DNA from: an uncultured Eubacteriales bacterium
Lineage (GTDB): Bacteria > Bacillota > Clostridia > Lachnospirales > Lachnospiraceae
Assembly (NCBI GenBank): GCA_900545455.1
Contig: UQZF01000131.1
Coordinates: 1-8,043, forward strand
Reading direction: 5' to 3'
Length of the DNA: 8,043 nucleotides
Each line of letters begins with the position of its first letter. Within the stretch, counting starts at the first letter, position 1. The position numbers were made by a program, and so were the translations under genes. Below are positions 1 to 6,269 of the stretch, one piece after another. The notes under the pieces are model-generated. The model saw only the letters and a program-made list of their open reading frames with translations. It ran no database searches and was not told the origin of the DNA.

Positions 1-481
1 CCAGCAGCCGCCTATCCGTATTATCGCGCCGGGCCGCGTCTATCGTAACGACTACGATCAGACCCACACCCCGATGTTCCATCAGATGGAAGGTCTTGTT
101 GTGGATAAGAAGATCACTCTCTGCGACCTTCAGGGTATGCTCGATGAGTTCGTAAAGAAGCTCTTCACGGGCGATGTAAAGACAAGACTCAGACCTTCCT
201 ACTTCCCATTCACGGAGCCGTCGGTTGAGGTTGATGTAAGCTGCTTTAAGTGTGGAGGATGCGGATGTTCACTCTGCAAGGGAACAGGCTGGATAGAGGT
301 CCTCGGCGGTGGCGTTGTCAATAAGAAGGTTCTTGAGAACTGCGGAATTGACTCTAATGAATATTCGGGACTTGCTTTCGGTATCGGTATTGAGCGTATC
401 GCGATGCTCAAGTACGGTATCAATCACATGGGTAAGCTCTTTGAGAATGACATTGATTTCTTAAAGCAGTTCAAGGCATAA
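1..481 (+). CDS. pheS: Phenylalanyl-tRNA synthetase alpha subunit, C-terminal half (5' end outside window)
   Basis: Catalytic subunit of the cytoplasmic class II synthetase that attaches phenylalanine to tRNA-Phe, working as an (alpha-beta)2 tetramer with PheT. The frame is open from base 2, so the gene begins before the window; 159 residues are visible, about half of a usual ~330-350 residue PheS. The ATG at 74 is internal. Visible landmarks are the motif 2 region (PGRVYRNDYDQTHTP, then FHQMEGLVVD), the RPSYFPFTEPS stretch, a cluster of five cysteines coded at 242-277 (CxxC, C, CxxC spacing, as in Gram-positive PheS), and motif 3 (GLAFGIGIERIAMLKYG) with the ENDIDFLKQF end typical of the family. 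The stop at 479-481 is 22 bases before pheT, so the two are co-transcribed. Odd: the first ~80 bases are about 61% GC and use CGN arginine codons, unlike the rest. The usually conserved MVHP stretch reads VVNK. Identification is secure. Confidence 0.97.
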   Translation, partial: QQPPIRIIAPGRVYRNDYDQTHTPMFHQMEGLVVDKKITLCDLQGMLDEFVKKLFTGDVKTRLRPSYFPFTEPSVEVDVSCFKCGGCGCSLCKGTGWIEVLGGGVVNKKVLENCGIDSNEYSGLAFGIGIERIAMLKYGINHMGKLFENDIDFLKQFKA

Positions 482-503
482 CAGTCGGAAAAGGAGATTA
501 GAT

Positions 504-2915
504 ATGAAAGTATTACTCAGTTGGTTAAAGGAATATGTAGATATAGATGTCACTCCGCAGGAGCTTGAGAAGAAGTTCTTCTCCGCAGGCTTTGAGGTTG
601 AAGGTGTTGAGTATCTCGGAGAGAATATTGAGAAGGTTTATGTCGGACAGGTTACTTCAATAGAGAAGTACGAGGGCACACATCTTTACATCTGTCATAT
701 CGACTGCGGTGAGCAGGGTCATGACCACTTTATTCTTACAGGTGCGGACAATGTTTTTCAGGGGGCAAAAGTTCCGGCATGTATAGTTGGAGCGAAGCTT
801 CCTAACGGAATGGATATAACACCGAGAAAGATGAAAGACATGATGTCCTACGGTATGCTCTGTTCCGGTGGAGAGTTGGGGCTTAATAAGGACTGGTACA
901 AGGGTGCGGATGTGAACGGAATTATGATTCTCGATGATGATGCACCTGTAGGAGAAGATATCAAGACATACCTTGGACTTGATGACTATGTATTTGATAT
1001 ATCAGTGACTGCCAACAGACCGGACTGTCAGTCAGTACTTGGTCTTGCACGCGAGGTTGCGGCTTTTCTCGGAAAAGAAATAAAACTTCCTGATATGAGT
1101 TATACATGTGACAATGTGACTAAGCCTGAAATCAGTGTAACTGTTGAGAGTCAGGATATCTGTCCAAGATATTTGGGACATTATGTATATGATGTTCAGT
1201 ATAAGGAATCCCCGCTCTGGATGAAGAGAAGACTTATCGCTGTCGGACATAATGCGATAAATGCTATGGTTGATATAACCAACTATGTTCTTGTCGAGAT
1301 TGGTCAGCCTATGCATGCGTTCGATTTGAGCACACTTGAAGGCTCAGCAATTGTAGTGAGAAGAGCTGAAGACGATGAAAAGCTCGTTACCCTTGATGGC
1401 AAGGAGAGAGTTCTTACACATAACAATCTTCTTATATGTGATAAGGTAAAGGCAGTAGGTCTTGCAGGTGTTATGGGTGGTCTTAACAGTGAGATTACCG
1501 AGAATACCAAGGAAGTTCTCTTCGAGTCGGCTAAATTTATGAAGGATAACGTAAGAAAGACCGCAAGAGGTCTCGGTATCCAATCCGATGCGGCTTCAAG
1601 ATATGAGAAGGGTATTGATGAATATTCGGTAGAGTGTGGTATGGCAAGGGCACTCAATCTCGTGACGACACTCGGCGTTGCAAAAGTGAGCTCAACACAT
1701 TTTGATGTCAGTGCAGGTGCATCGACCGAGAAGAGAGTGATAAAGGTTCCGACGGCAAAGGTTAATTATGTACTCGGTATCGAGGTACCTGAGGATGAGA
1801 TGGTAAGAATCTTAAAGAATCTTGCGTTCGAGGTTGAGTTAAACGACGGCGTGCTCACGCTTGCTGTTCCTCGTTACCGTGAGGATATTGAGAACTATCA
1901 GGACATCGCCGAGGAGATTATCAGAGAGTACGGCTATGACAAGGTTGTTCCGACATTCCTCGGTGAAGCACTTGTAACCAACGGAGGCTTAAACGCAGCA
2001 CAGAGCAAGGAGCTCTCGGTAAAGAATTTCCTCTGCACACAGGGCTACTACGAGATTCAGACAATCGCAATGACGGCAAAGAATGAGTTTGACCAGTTCT
2101 TAATACCTGAGGATGCCAAGGAGAGAAAGGTTGTAGAGATTTTAAATCCTATCACCGAGAATCTCAGCATCATGAGAACACTTATGGCGCCTGCAATGGT
2201 CAGAGCAATCGAGAATAATATAAAGAACGGCAACACTGACCTGAGATTCTTCGAGCTTGCAAATGTGTATATTCCTAAGTCATTACCTCTCACCGAGGCA
2301 CCTGATGAGGTAAAGACATTATGTCTTGGTACATCCGGAGCTGACGAGGATTTCTTTACAATGAAGGAGACGCTTGAAAACCTTGCTTCCTATAATAATA
2401 TCAAGTTCACATATAAGAGAGGAAATGTTCCGTATCTTCATCCGGGAAGAACGGCAGAGGTATACTGCGACGGAACGCTTATAGGAACCTTCGGACAGCT
2501 CAGATACGATGTCATTGACTCACTTGCGATTGCAAAGGATAAGAAGAACGATACCAAGGTATTTATCGCTGAACTCAATTACGATGTTCTCAAGACAAAG
2601 TTCAAGGAGGAGATAACTTACACACCTGAGTCAACATTTGCAAAGACAAGCAGAGATATTGCGATGATAGTAGACAAGAAGGTTGAGTGCGGAGATATAA
2701 TTTCAACCATCGAGAATGCAGATGCACTTGTATCGGATGTTGAGCTCTTCGATATATTCGAGAGCGAGAAGCTTGGCTTCGGTAAGAAGAGCATGGCGTT
2801 CAGAATCGTGTTTGCATCCCATGAGCAGGATGTGACAGATGAAATGACCGACAAGGCTGTCGACGGAATTGTCAAGCTTTTAAGAGATGTATATGGTGCT
2901 CTTATGAGAAGCTGA
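504..2915 (+). CDS. pheT: Phenylalanyl-tRNA synthetase beta subunit
   Basis: Non-catalytic partner of PheS; it helps bind tRNA-Phe and carries the editing site that hydrolyses mischarged Tyr-tRNA-Phe. At 803 residues it is full length for the bacterial family (~790-820). Domain order as read: N-terminal MKVLLSWLKEYVDI; EMAP-type tRNA-binding OB fold about 40-153 (with SYGMLCSGGELGL at 115-127); B3/B4 editing domain about 212-388 (VDITNYVLVEIGQPMHAFD at 256-274, AGVMGG at 321-326, then SDAASRYEKGID); B5 domain about 407-482 ending in the acidic YQDIAEEIIREYGYD helix; synthetase-like core about 483-690; and the C-terminal anticodon-binding ferredoxin-like fold about 709-802 (KTSRDIAMIVD). The ATG is preceded by AAGGAG at 491-496, seven bases away, and follows pheS by 22 bases. 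The TGA stop is followed directly by TAG. No truncation or missing domain is seen. Confidence 0.98.
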   Translation: MKVLLSWLKEYVDIDVTPQELEKKFFSAGFEVEGVEYLGENIEKVYVGQVTSIEKYEGTHLYICHIDCGEQGHDHFILTGADNVFQGAKVPACIVGAKLPNGMDITPRKMKDMMSYGMLCSGGELGLNKDWYKGADVNGIMILDDDAPVGEDIKTYLGLDDYVFDISVTANRPDCQSVLGLAREVAAFLGKEIKLPDMSYTCDNVTKPEISVTVESQDICPRYLGHYVYDVQYKESPLWMKRRLIAVGHNAINAMVDITNYVLVEIGQPMHAFDLSTLEGSAIVVRRAEDDEKLVTLDGKERVLTHNNLLICDKVKAVGLAGVMGGLNSEITENTKEVLFESAKFMKDNVRKTARGLGIQSDAASRYEKGIDEYSVECGMARALNLVTTLGVAKVSSTHFDVSAGASTEKRVIKVPTAKVNYVLGIEVPEDEMVRILKNLAFEVELNDGVLTLAVPRYREDIENYQDIAEEIIREYGYDKVVPTFLGEALVTNGGLNAAQSKELSVKNFLCTQGYYEIQTIAMTAKNEFDQFLIPEDAKERKVVEILNPITENLSIMRTLMAPAMVRAIENNIKNGNTDLRFFELANVYIPKSLPLTEAPDEVKTLCLGTSGADEDFFTMKETLENLASYNNIKFTYKRGNVPYLHPGRTAEVYCDGTLIGTFGQLRYDVIDSLAIAKDKKNDTKVFIAELNYDVLKTKFKEEITYTPESTFAKTSRDIAMIVDKKVECGDIISTIENADALVSDVELFDIFESEKLGFGKKSMAFRIVFASHEQDVTDEMTDKAVDGIVKLLRDVYGALMRS

Positions 2916-2944
2916 TAGTTCGAAAATCAGTTATTTTAAAAGAT

Positions 2945-2995
2945 AAAAGCTGTGGCCCGGGTCCTTCAATATGGGACATCCGGGTTGCAGCTTTT
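2945..2995 (+). terminator. Intrinsic terminator after pheST
   Basis: A 16-pair stem is formed by AAAAGCTGTGGCCCGG (2945-2960) and CCGGGTTGCAGCTTTT (2980-2995), including three G-U wobbles. The loop side contains an additional GTCC/GGAC pairing. The T run on the + strand is short (TTTT, then GCTATTT), so the + strand terminator is moderate. The other strand has an equally good or better U-rich exit (CTTTTATCTTTT), so it could also act in reverse, although no - strand gene is present here. It separates pheST from queA. Confidence 0.8.
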
Positions 2996-3022
2996 GCTAT
3001 TTCAATAAATGGTAAAAATGAA

Positions 3023-3051
3023 ATAACAATATAGTTCTAATTACCTATAAT
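3023..3051 (+). promoter_or_regulatory. Candidate sigma-A promoter for the queA unit
   Basis: A perfect -10 box TATAAT at 3046-3051 lies 17 bases after ATAACA (3023-3028), a 4-of-6 match to TTGACA. It follows the pheT terminator and would give a leader of roughly 75 bases before queA. Two further TATAAT hexamers occur at 3093-3098 and 3106-3111 but lack a good -35 at correct spacing, so the true start site is uncertain. The 2996-3134 leader is otherwise AT-rich, without a riboswitch I can recognise. Confidence 0.4.
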
Positions 3052-3120
3052 GCAATAGAACAATAACTATAGATTTTAGATGCCGTTGAGGATATAATAA
3101 CAACATATAATTGTATACAC

Positions 3121-3137
3121 AGGAGTGAAGCATTTTG
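3121..3137 (+). promoter_or_regulatory. Ribosome binding site and TTG start of queA
   Basis: AGGAG at 3121-3125 is nine bases before TTG at 3135-3137. Translation from this TTG gives MNLHDFSYDLP, matching the usual QueA N-terminus, while the first in-frame ATG is at codon 29, inside the conserved region. The TTG is therefore the start; such a codon often lowers translation. Confidence 0.8.
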
Positions 3138-4160
3138 AATTTACATGATTTCAGTTATGATTTACCACAGGAGCTTATTGCACAGGATCCGTTAGAGGAC
3201 AGATCTTCGTCAAGGCTCATGCTGTTAGATAAGAATACAGGTGCCATACAGCACAAGATATTTAAGGATATAGTTGATTACATCAATCCGGGAGACTGTC
3301 TCGTACTTAACAATACGAAGGTTATTCCTGCAAGACTTATGGGAGTGAGAGAGGGAACGGGAGCTTCGATAGAGGTTCTGCTGTTAAAGAGACGCGAGAA
3401 TGATATATGGGAAGTCCTTGTCAAGCCGGGCAAGAAGGCAAGACCGGGAGACAGAATTGTGTTCGGTGAAGGCAGGTTGACCGCCGAAGTGCTTGATGTT
3501 GTTGAGGATGGCAACAGACTTATACAGTTTACCTATGACGGGGTGTTCGAGGCTGTGCTTGATGAGCTGGGTCAGATGCCGCTTCCGCCATATATTACGC
3601 ATAAGCTTGAGGATAAGAACAGATATCAGACAGTGTACGCCAAGTATGAGGGTTCTGCAGCGGCACCTACGGCAGGGCTTCATTTTACCAAGGAACTTCT
3701 TGAGACACTTAAGAATAAGGGAGTTATCATTGCGAATGTAACACTTCATGTCGGACTTGGAACGTTCAGACCTGTCAAGGTTGAGAATATACAGGAGCAT
3801 CACATGCATTCGGAGATGTTTGTTGTGACCGAGGAAGAAGCCGCAAAGATTAATGCGGCACGTGCAGCAGGAGGAAGAATAATCTGTGTCGGCACGACAA
3901 GTCTTCGAACGCTTGAGTCAACTACGGATGAGAACGGAATAGTGCATCCTGACAGCAGAGAGACTGATATATTCATATATCCGGGATATAAGTTTAAGGC
4001 GGCGGACTGCCTTATAACGAATTTCCATCTGCCTGAGTCAACACTTCTCATGCTTGTGTCGGCACTTGCGGGACGAGAGAACATCCTCAATGCCTACGAG
4101 ACGGCTGTAAAGGAGAAGTACAGATTTTTCAGTTTTGGAGATGCTATGTTTATTTCATAA
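3135..4160 (+). CDS. queA: S-adenosylmethionine:tRNA ribosyltransferase-isomerase
   Basis: QueA transfers and isomerises the ribosyl group of S-adenosylmethionine onto 7-aminomethyl-7-deazaguanine at the wobble base of tRNAs with GUN anticodons, forming epoxyqueuosine; it acts in the cytoplasm after Tgt. The 341 residues match the family length. Visible family motifs: FSYDLPQELIAQDPLEDR near the N-terminus, LVLNNTKVIPARLMG at 56-70, EGSAAAPTAGLHFT at 172-185, HVGLGTFRPVK at 205-215, EMFVVTEEEAAKIN at 227-240, VGTTSLRTLES at 252-262, then YPGYKFK, LITNFHLPESTLLMLVSAL and the end KYRFFSFGDAMFI. Start is TTG, discussed separately. It leads a four-gene unit: the PilZ gene begins 15 bases after its stop, with no terminator between. 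No tgt gene is in the window, although queA and tgt are often neighbours in bacteria. Identification is secure. Confidence 0.97.
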   Translation: MNLHDFSYDLPQELIAQDPLEDRSSSRLMLLDKNTGAIQHKIFKDIVDYINPGDCLVLNNTKVIPARLMGVREGTGASIEVLLLKRRENDIWEVLVKPGKKARPGDRIVFGEGRLTAEVLDVVEDGNRLIQFTYDGVFEAVLDELGQMPLPPYITHKLEDKNRYQTVYAKYEGSAAAPTAGLHFTKELLETLKNKGVIIANVTLHVGLGTFRPVKVENIQEHHMHSEMFVVTEEEAAKINAARAAGGRIICVGTTSLRTLESTTDENGIVHPDSRETDIFIYPGYKFKAADCLITNFHLPESTLLMLVSALAGRENILNAYETAVKEKYRFFSFGDAMFIS

Positions 4161-4175
4161 AAGGAGGAAGGTATA

Positions 4176-4535
4176 ATGCCGGAAATTCAAGAGAAGAGAA
4201 AGTCAAAGAGAATAGGAATCAATGTAAAGATTAAGCTTCAGAAGGTGACTGACAATCATGTTCCGATGGGACTTAAAGAGGAAGAATTTGAAGTGAATGT
4301 CGTTAACATTTCAAAGGATGGAATGGCATTCAGAACCAAGGAGAGACTTGCTCTTAACTCATTTTACGATACACAGGTTGTATTGTGGACAAAAGAGTCC
4401 TTCAATACAGTCATTGAAATCGTCAGAATGGAGAATTTCGGCGAGGAAGAAACATTGTACGGCTGCCGCTTTGTGGGGATAAGTGCTGCCGACCAGTTCA
4501 AGATTGATGTGTATCAGATAGTATCGGAGAACTGA
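4176..4535 (+). CDS. Small single-domain PilZ protein (predicted c-di-GMP binder)
   Basis: A 119-residue cytoplasmic protein with no signal peptide or membrane segment. Two elements fit the PilZ c-di-GMP-binding signature: an RxxxR motif at R8-R12 (RKSKR) and an (D/N)xSxxG motif at N44-G49 (NISKDG), followed by a beta-rich stretch ending in YGCRFVGIS at 95-103, which is typical of PilZ barrels. PilZ proteins bind cyclic di-GMP and change the activity of a partner. The spacing between the two motifs (about 31 residues) fits. There is no attached effector domain, so the output must come through a partner protein. AAGGAGG at 4161-4167 lies eight bases before the ATG. The gene sits 15 bases after queA and 23 bases before an ABC ATPase, so shared transcription is likely. 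A link to the transporter is inference only. PilZ family membership is likely; ligand binding is predicted, not shown. Confidence 0.83.
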   Translation: MPEIQEKRKSKRIGINVKIKLQKVTDNHVPMGLKEEEFEVNVVNISKDGMAFRTKERLALNSFYDTQVVLWTKESFNTVIEIVRMENFGEEETLYGCRFVGISAADQFKIDVYQIVSEN

Positions 4536-4558
4536 TAAATGCGGGGGAGAGAATAAGA

Positions 4559-5245
4559 ATGGTAGAATGTGTCAATCTCAAGAAAAAATATATGACGGTG
4601 ACGGCTGTGGAAGATATCTCACTTAATATTCAAGCCGGGAAAGTGTATGCTTTGTTAGGACCTAACGGAAGCGGCAAGACGACTCTCATGAAGATGATTG
4701 CGGGACTTACCAGACAGACTTCGGGGACGCTTTTATATGAGGGACAGCCGATAGGTGTGGAATCGAAAAAGCATATCGCGTATATGCCTACTGAGAGTTA
4801 CTTTTATTCGTATATGAACTGTATTGATGTGGGAAAATATTACAAAGATTTCTTTGAGGATTTTTCCATGGATAAGTACAGAACACTGCTTGGAGAGATG
4901 GAGCTTGATGAGAAGCAGAAAGCATCCAAGATGTCATCCGGTATGATGGCAAAGCTTAAGATTGCCGTGACACTTGCAAGGGACAGCAGACTTATAATGC
5001 TTGATGAACCGCTCAACGGAATTGATATCATAGCCAGGGACAAGATAATCAGTACAATCATGAAAAGTGCCGACGGCAGACGTTCATTCGTGTTGTCGAG
5101 CCATCTTGTGGATGAACTTGAGAAAATTATTGATTATGCGGTATTCATTAATAGCGGAGTGGTTGTAAAGCAGGGAGAGGCAGCAGCACTTCGCGATGAG
5201 TCGGGGCAGTCAATAGTTGAGCTGTATAAGAGTATATACGCATAA
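4559..5245 (+). CDS. ABC transporter ATP-binding protein (ABC-2 exporter type)
   Basis: A 228-residue soluble ATPase subunit that would power the membrane protein encoded just downstream. Walker A is GPNGSGKT at 34-41, Walker B plus catalytic glutamate LIMLDEP at 145-151, D-loop LNGID at 152-156, H-loop histidine H182 in LSSHLVDELE. Two motifs are divergent: the Q-loop region reads YMPTES (75-80) where a glutamine is usual, and the signature reads MSSGM (125-129) instead of LSGGQ. Such variation is common in the ABC-2 exporter ATPases of Firmicutes (YtrB/YxlF-like), so activity is not excluded. The length suits a single nucleotide-binding domain that works as a dimer. The Shine-Dalgarno is G-rich (GGGGGAG, 4543-4549). 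The gene follows the PilZ gene by 23 bases and precedes the permease by 14. No GntR-family regulator, often found with this class, is nearby. The substrate cannot be read from the sequence. Confidence 0.9.
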   Translation: MVECVNLKKKYMTVTAVEDISLNIQAGKVYALLGPNGSGKTTLMKMIAGLTRQTSGTLLYEGQPIGVESKKHIAYMPTESYFYSYMNCIDVGKYYKDFFEDFSMDKYRTLLGEMELDEKQKASKMSSGMMAKLKIAVTLARDSRLIMLDEPLNGIDIIARDKIISTIMKSADGRRSFVLSSHLVDELEKIIDYAVFINSGVVVKQGEAAALRDESGQSIVELYKSIYA

Positions 5246-5259
5246 GACGGGGGTACATA

Positions 5260-6027
5260 ATGTTTAAGCTTATTAAATATGAATTTCGCAAAAATTTATC
5301 CGGGACAGCCGCAATGGGAGGAATAATTGCGGCGGCGCAGCTGTACTTTATGTATGCTGCATTTATTGCACAGAGCAGGGAGCGGACGCTCGGAGGTGCG
5401 TGGTTTCTGGTTATGGGTGCCGTAGTATGTTTCTTCATGGTGTTTGTGATGGGAATTGTCACTTACAGTAAGGAACTCTCCAACAAGACGAGTTATCTTG
5501 TGTTTATGACACCTAACAGTGCAATTAAGATTATAGGTTCTAAGCTTTTGTATATTTTCTTTAACGGACTGCTTGTGCTGGCTGTGCTTTTTATTCTGTG
5601 TGCAATTGACTGGAAAATTCTGGCGGATATGTGGGACGAAGAGATAAGTGTATTCCAGATGCTGTATCAGATGCTTCCTGTGTTTGGAATAGATACAGCA
5701 CATATATTATATACTACACTTGCGGTTGTGGTTAAATTTCTTGTCAATTTCTTTATGGCGGTGACACTTGCATATATGAGCATAACAGCCACTGCTACGG
5801 TTCTTCAGAACAGAAAGATTAAGGGACTGATAAGTGCAGTGCTATATGTCGTGATGATTGTCGGGATCAATAAGATAGGAGGACTTCTTCCGAAAATTTA
5901 CGATTTCCCTGAGAATATGTCACAGGCAATCATTTCGGACCTTCCGTGTACGGTGCTCTTTCTTCTTATAATAATAGGTGCAGTCACGGCGACGGCAGGA
6001 CTCCTGGAAAAACATGTGAGCCTGTAA
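5260..6027 (+). CDS. ABC-2-type transporter permease subunit
   Basis: A 255-residue integral membrane protein, the likely partner of the ATPase ending 14 bases upstream. The N-terminus MFKLIKYEFRKNL is a typical cytoplasmic lead-in for ABC-2 permeases. About six hydrophobic spans are visible, near residues 17-37, 47-68, 95-117, 150-175, 187-208 and 228-248. Between spans 2 and 3 lies YSKELSNKTSYLVFMTPNS followed by IIGSKLL, a cytoplasmic coupling region seen in many Clostridia ABC-2 permeases. No extracytoplasmic binding domain or peptidase is present, and only one permease gene occurs, so the transporter is likely a homodimer of this subunit with two ATPases. Its Shine-Dalgarno is G-rich (GGGGG, 5249-5253). 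It is last in the queA unit, with a strong terminator 34 bases after the stop. Class is confident; substrate (peptide, lipid or drug) is unknown. Confidence 0.87.
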   Translation: MFKLIKYEFRKNLSGTAAMGGIIAAAQLYFMYAAFIAQSRERTLGGAWFLVMGAVVCFFMVFVMGIVTYSKELSNKTSYLVFMTPNSAIKIIGSKLLYIFFNGLLVLAVLFILCAIDWKILADMWDEEISVFQMLYQMLPVFGIDTAHILYTTLAVVVKFLVNFFMAVTLAYMSITATATVLQNRKIKGLISAVLYVVMIVGINKIGGLLPKIYDFPENMSQAIISDLPCTVLFLLIIIGAVTATAGLLEKHVSL

Positions 6028-6060
6028 TTGTAAATCAATAGTGCAGAATAACGAATGAAG

Positions 6061-6107
6061 GCGTTCGGGATAATTGGCATGCTGCCAAATAATCCCGGAC
6101 GCTTTTT
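6061..6107 (+). terminator. Strong intrinsic terminator after the ABC permease
   Basis: Left arm 6061-6079 (GCGTTCGGGATAATTGGCA) pairs with right arm 6083-6102 around a TGC loop, with one A-A mismatch, one bulged A and one G-U pair, followed at once by TTTTT (6103-6107). This is a textbook Rho-independent terminator and isolates the queA unit from the heat-shock promoter. Confidence 0.92.
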
Positions 6108-6174
6108 GAATGTAATGCAAAAAAATAAACAAAACGGGATAAATATAAAATAAGAATAAATTTAAAAATTCTTG

Positions 6175-6203
6175 TTGACAAATATATAAAGGAGTGCTAT
6201 TTT
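6175..6203 (+). promoter_or_regulatory. Sigma-A promoter of the hrcA-grpE operon
   Basis: A perfect -35 box TTGACA (6175-6180) is followed after 17 bases by TATTTT (6198-6203), a 4-of-6 match to TATAAT; transcription would start near 6210, just before the CIRCE element. The stretch upstream (about 6117-6172) is extremely A-rich and may serve as an UP element. The 9-base sequence GAGTGCTAT within the spacer resembles a CIRCE arm. Confidence 0.75.
6192..6200 (+). promoter_or_regulatory. Extra CIRCE half-site inside the core promoter
   Basis: GAGTGCTAT matches eight of nine bases of the right arm of CIRCE (GAGTGCTAA) and lies between -35 and -10, sharing its last three bases with the -10 box. 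A 12-base direct repeat, AAAGGAGTGCTA, occurs at 6188-6199 and again at 6234-6245, 46 bases apart. It also forms an inverted pair with the left CIRCE arm at 6221-6228. Whether HrcA contacts it is unknown. Confidence 0.5.
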
Positions 6204-6219
6204 TAGTATATCAAAAATG

Positions 6220-6246
6220 TTAGCACTCAAATAAAAGGAGTGCTAA
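6220..6246 (+). promoter_or_regulatory. CIRCE operator (HrcA binding site)
   Basis: Perfect inverted repeat: TTAGCACTC (6220-6228), nine-base spacer, GAGTGCTAA (6238-6246), identical to the CIRCE consensus. HrcA dimers bind it to block transcription of class I heat-shock genes; after heat shock HrcA loses activity when GroEL is busy. Its position just after the predicted start site and before hrcA shows autoregulation. Confidence 0.97.
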
Positions 6247-6257
6247 TAAAGAAAGGT

Positions 6258-6269
6258 AGGAGGCAGATG
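6258..6269 (+). promoter_or_regulatory. Ribosome binding site and start codon of hrcA
   Basis: AGGAGG at 6258-6263 is followed after only three bases by ATG (6267-6269), closer than usual; a weaker GAAAGG at 6251-6256 sits ten bases away. The ATG gives MELDDRKVKILEAI, the normal HrcA N-terminus. An in-frame GTG at 6240 lies within the CIRCE arm, has no ribosome binding site and is rejected. Confidence 0.8.

Noticed and set aside
74..481. Short gene starting at ATG 74
   Set aside because: The same frame is open to the window edge and encodes conserved PheS sequence before this ATG, so it is the tail of pheS and not a separate gene.
482..503. T-box or attenuator between pheS and pheT
   Set aside because: The gap is only 22 bases and holds a ribosome binding site. 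A T-box, if present, would be upstream of pheS, outside the window.
2912..2930. Small hairpin CTGAT/ATCAG at the pheT stop
   Set aside because: Five base pairs with a nine-base loop and no T run; too weak to call beside the clear terminator downstream.
2996..3134. PreQ1 riboswitch upstream of queA
   Set aside because: Queuosine genes can carry one, but I see no C-rich loop and A-rich tail pairing typical of preQ1-I and no larger folded element; the stretch is AT-rich and promoter-like.
3384..3809. 141-codon open frame on the - strand inside queA
   Set aside because: It is fully antisense to a secure gene, shows no recognisable protein family and no convincing ribosome binding site; it follows from codon bias of queA.
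5296..5703. 135-codon open frame on the - strand inside the ABC permease gene
   Set aside because: Its product has no recognisable domain and the + strand frame has clear membrane-protein features with a proper start.
6240..6266. Longer HrcA starting at GTG 6240
   Set aside because: The codon lies in the right arm of CIRCE, lacks a ribosome binding site, and adds nine residues that the family does not have.
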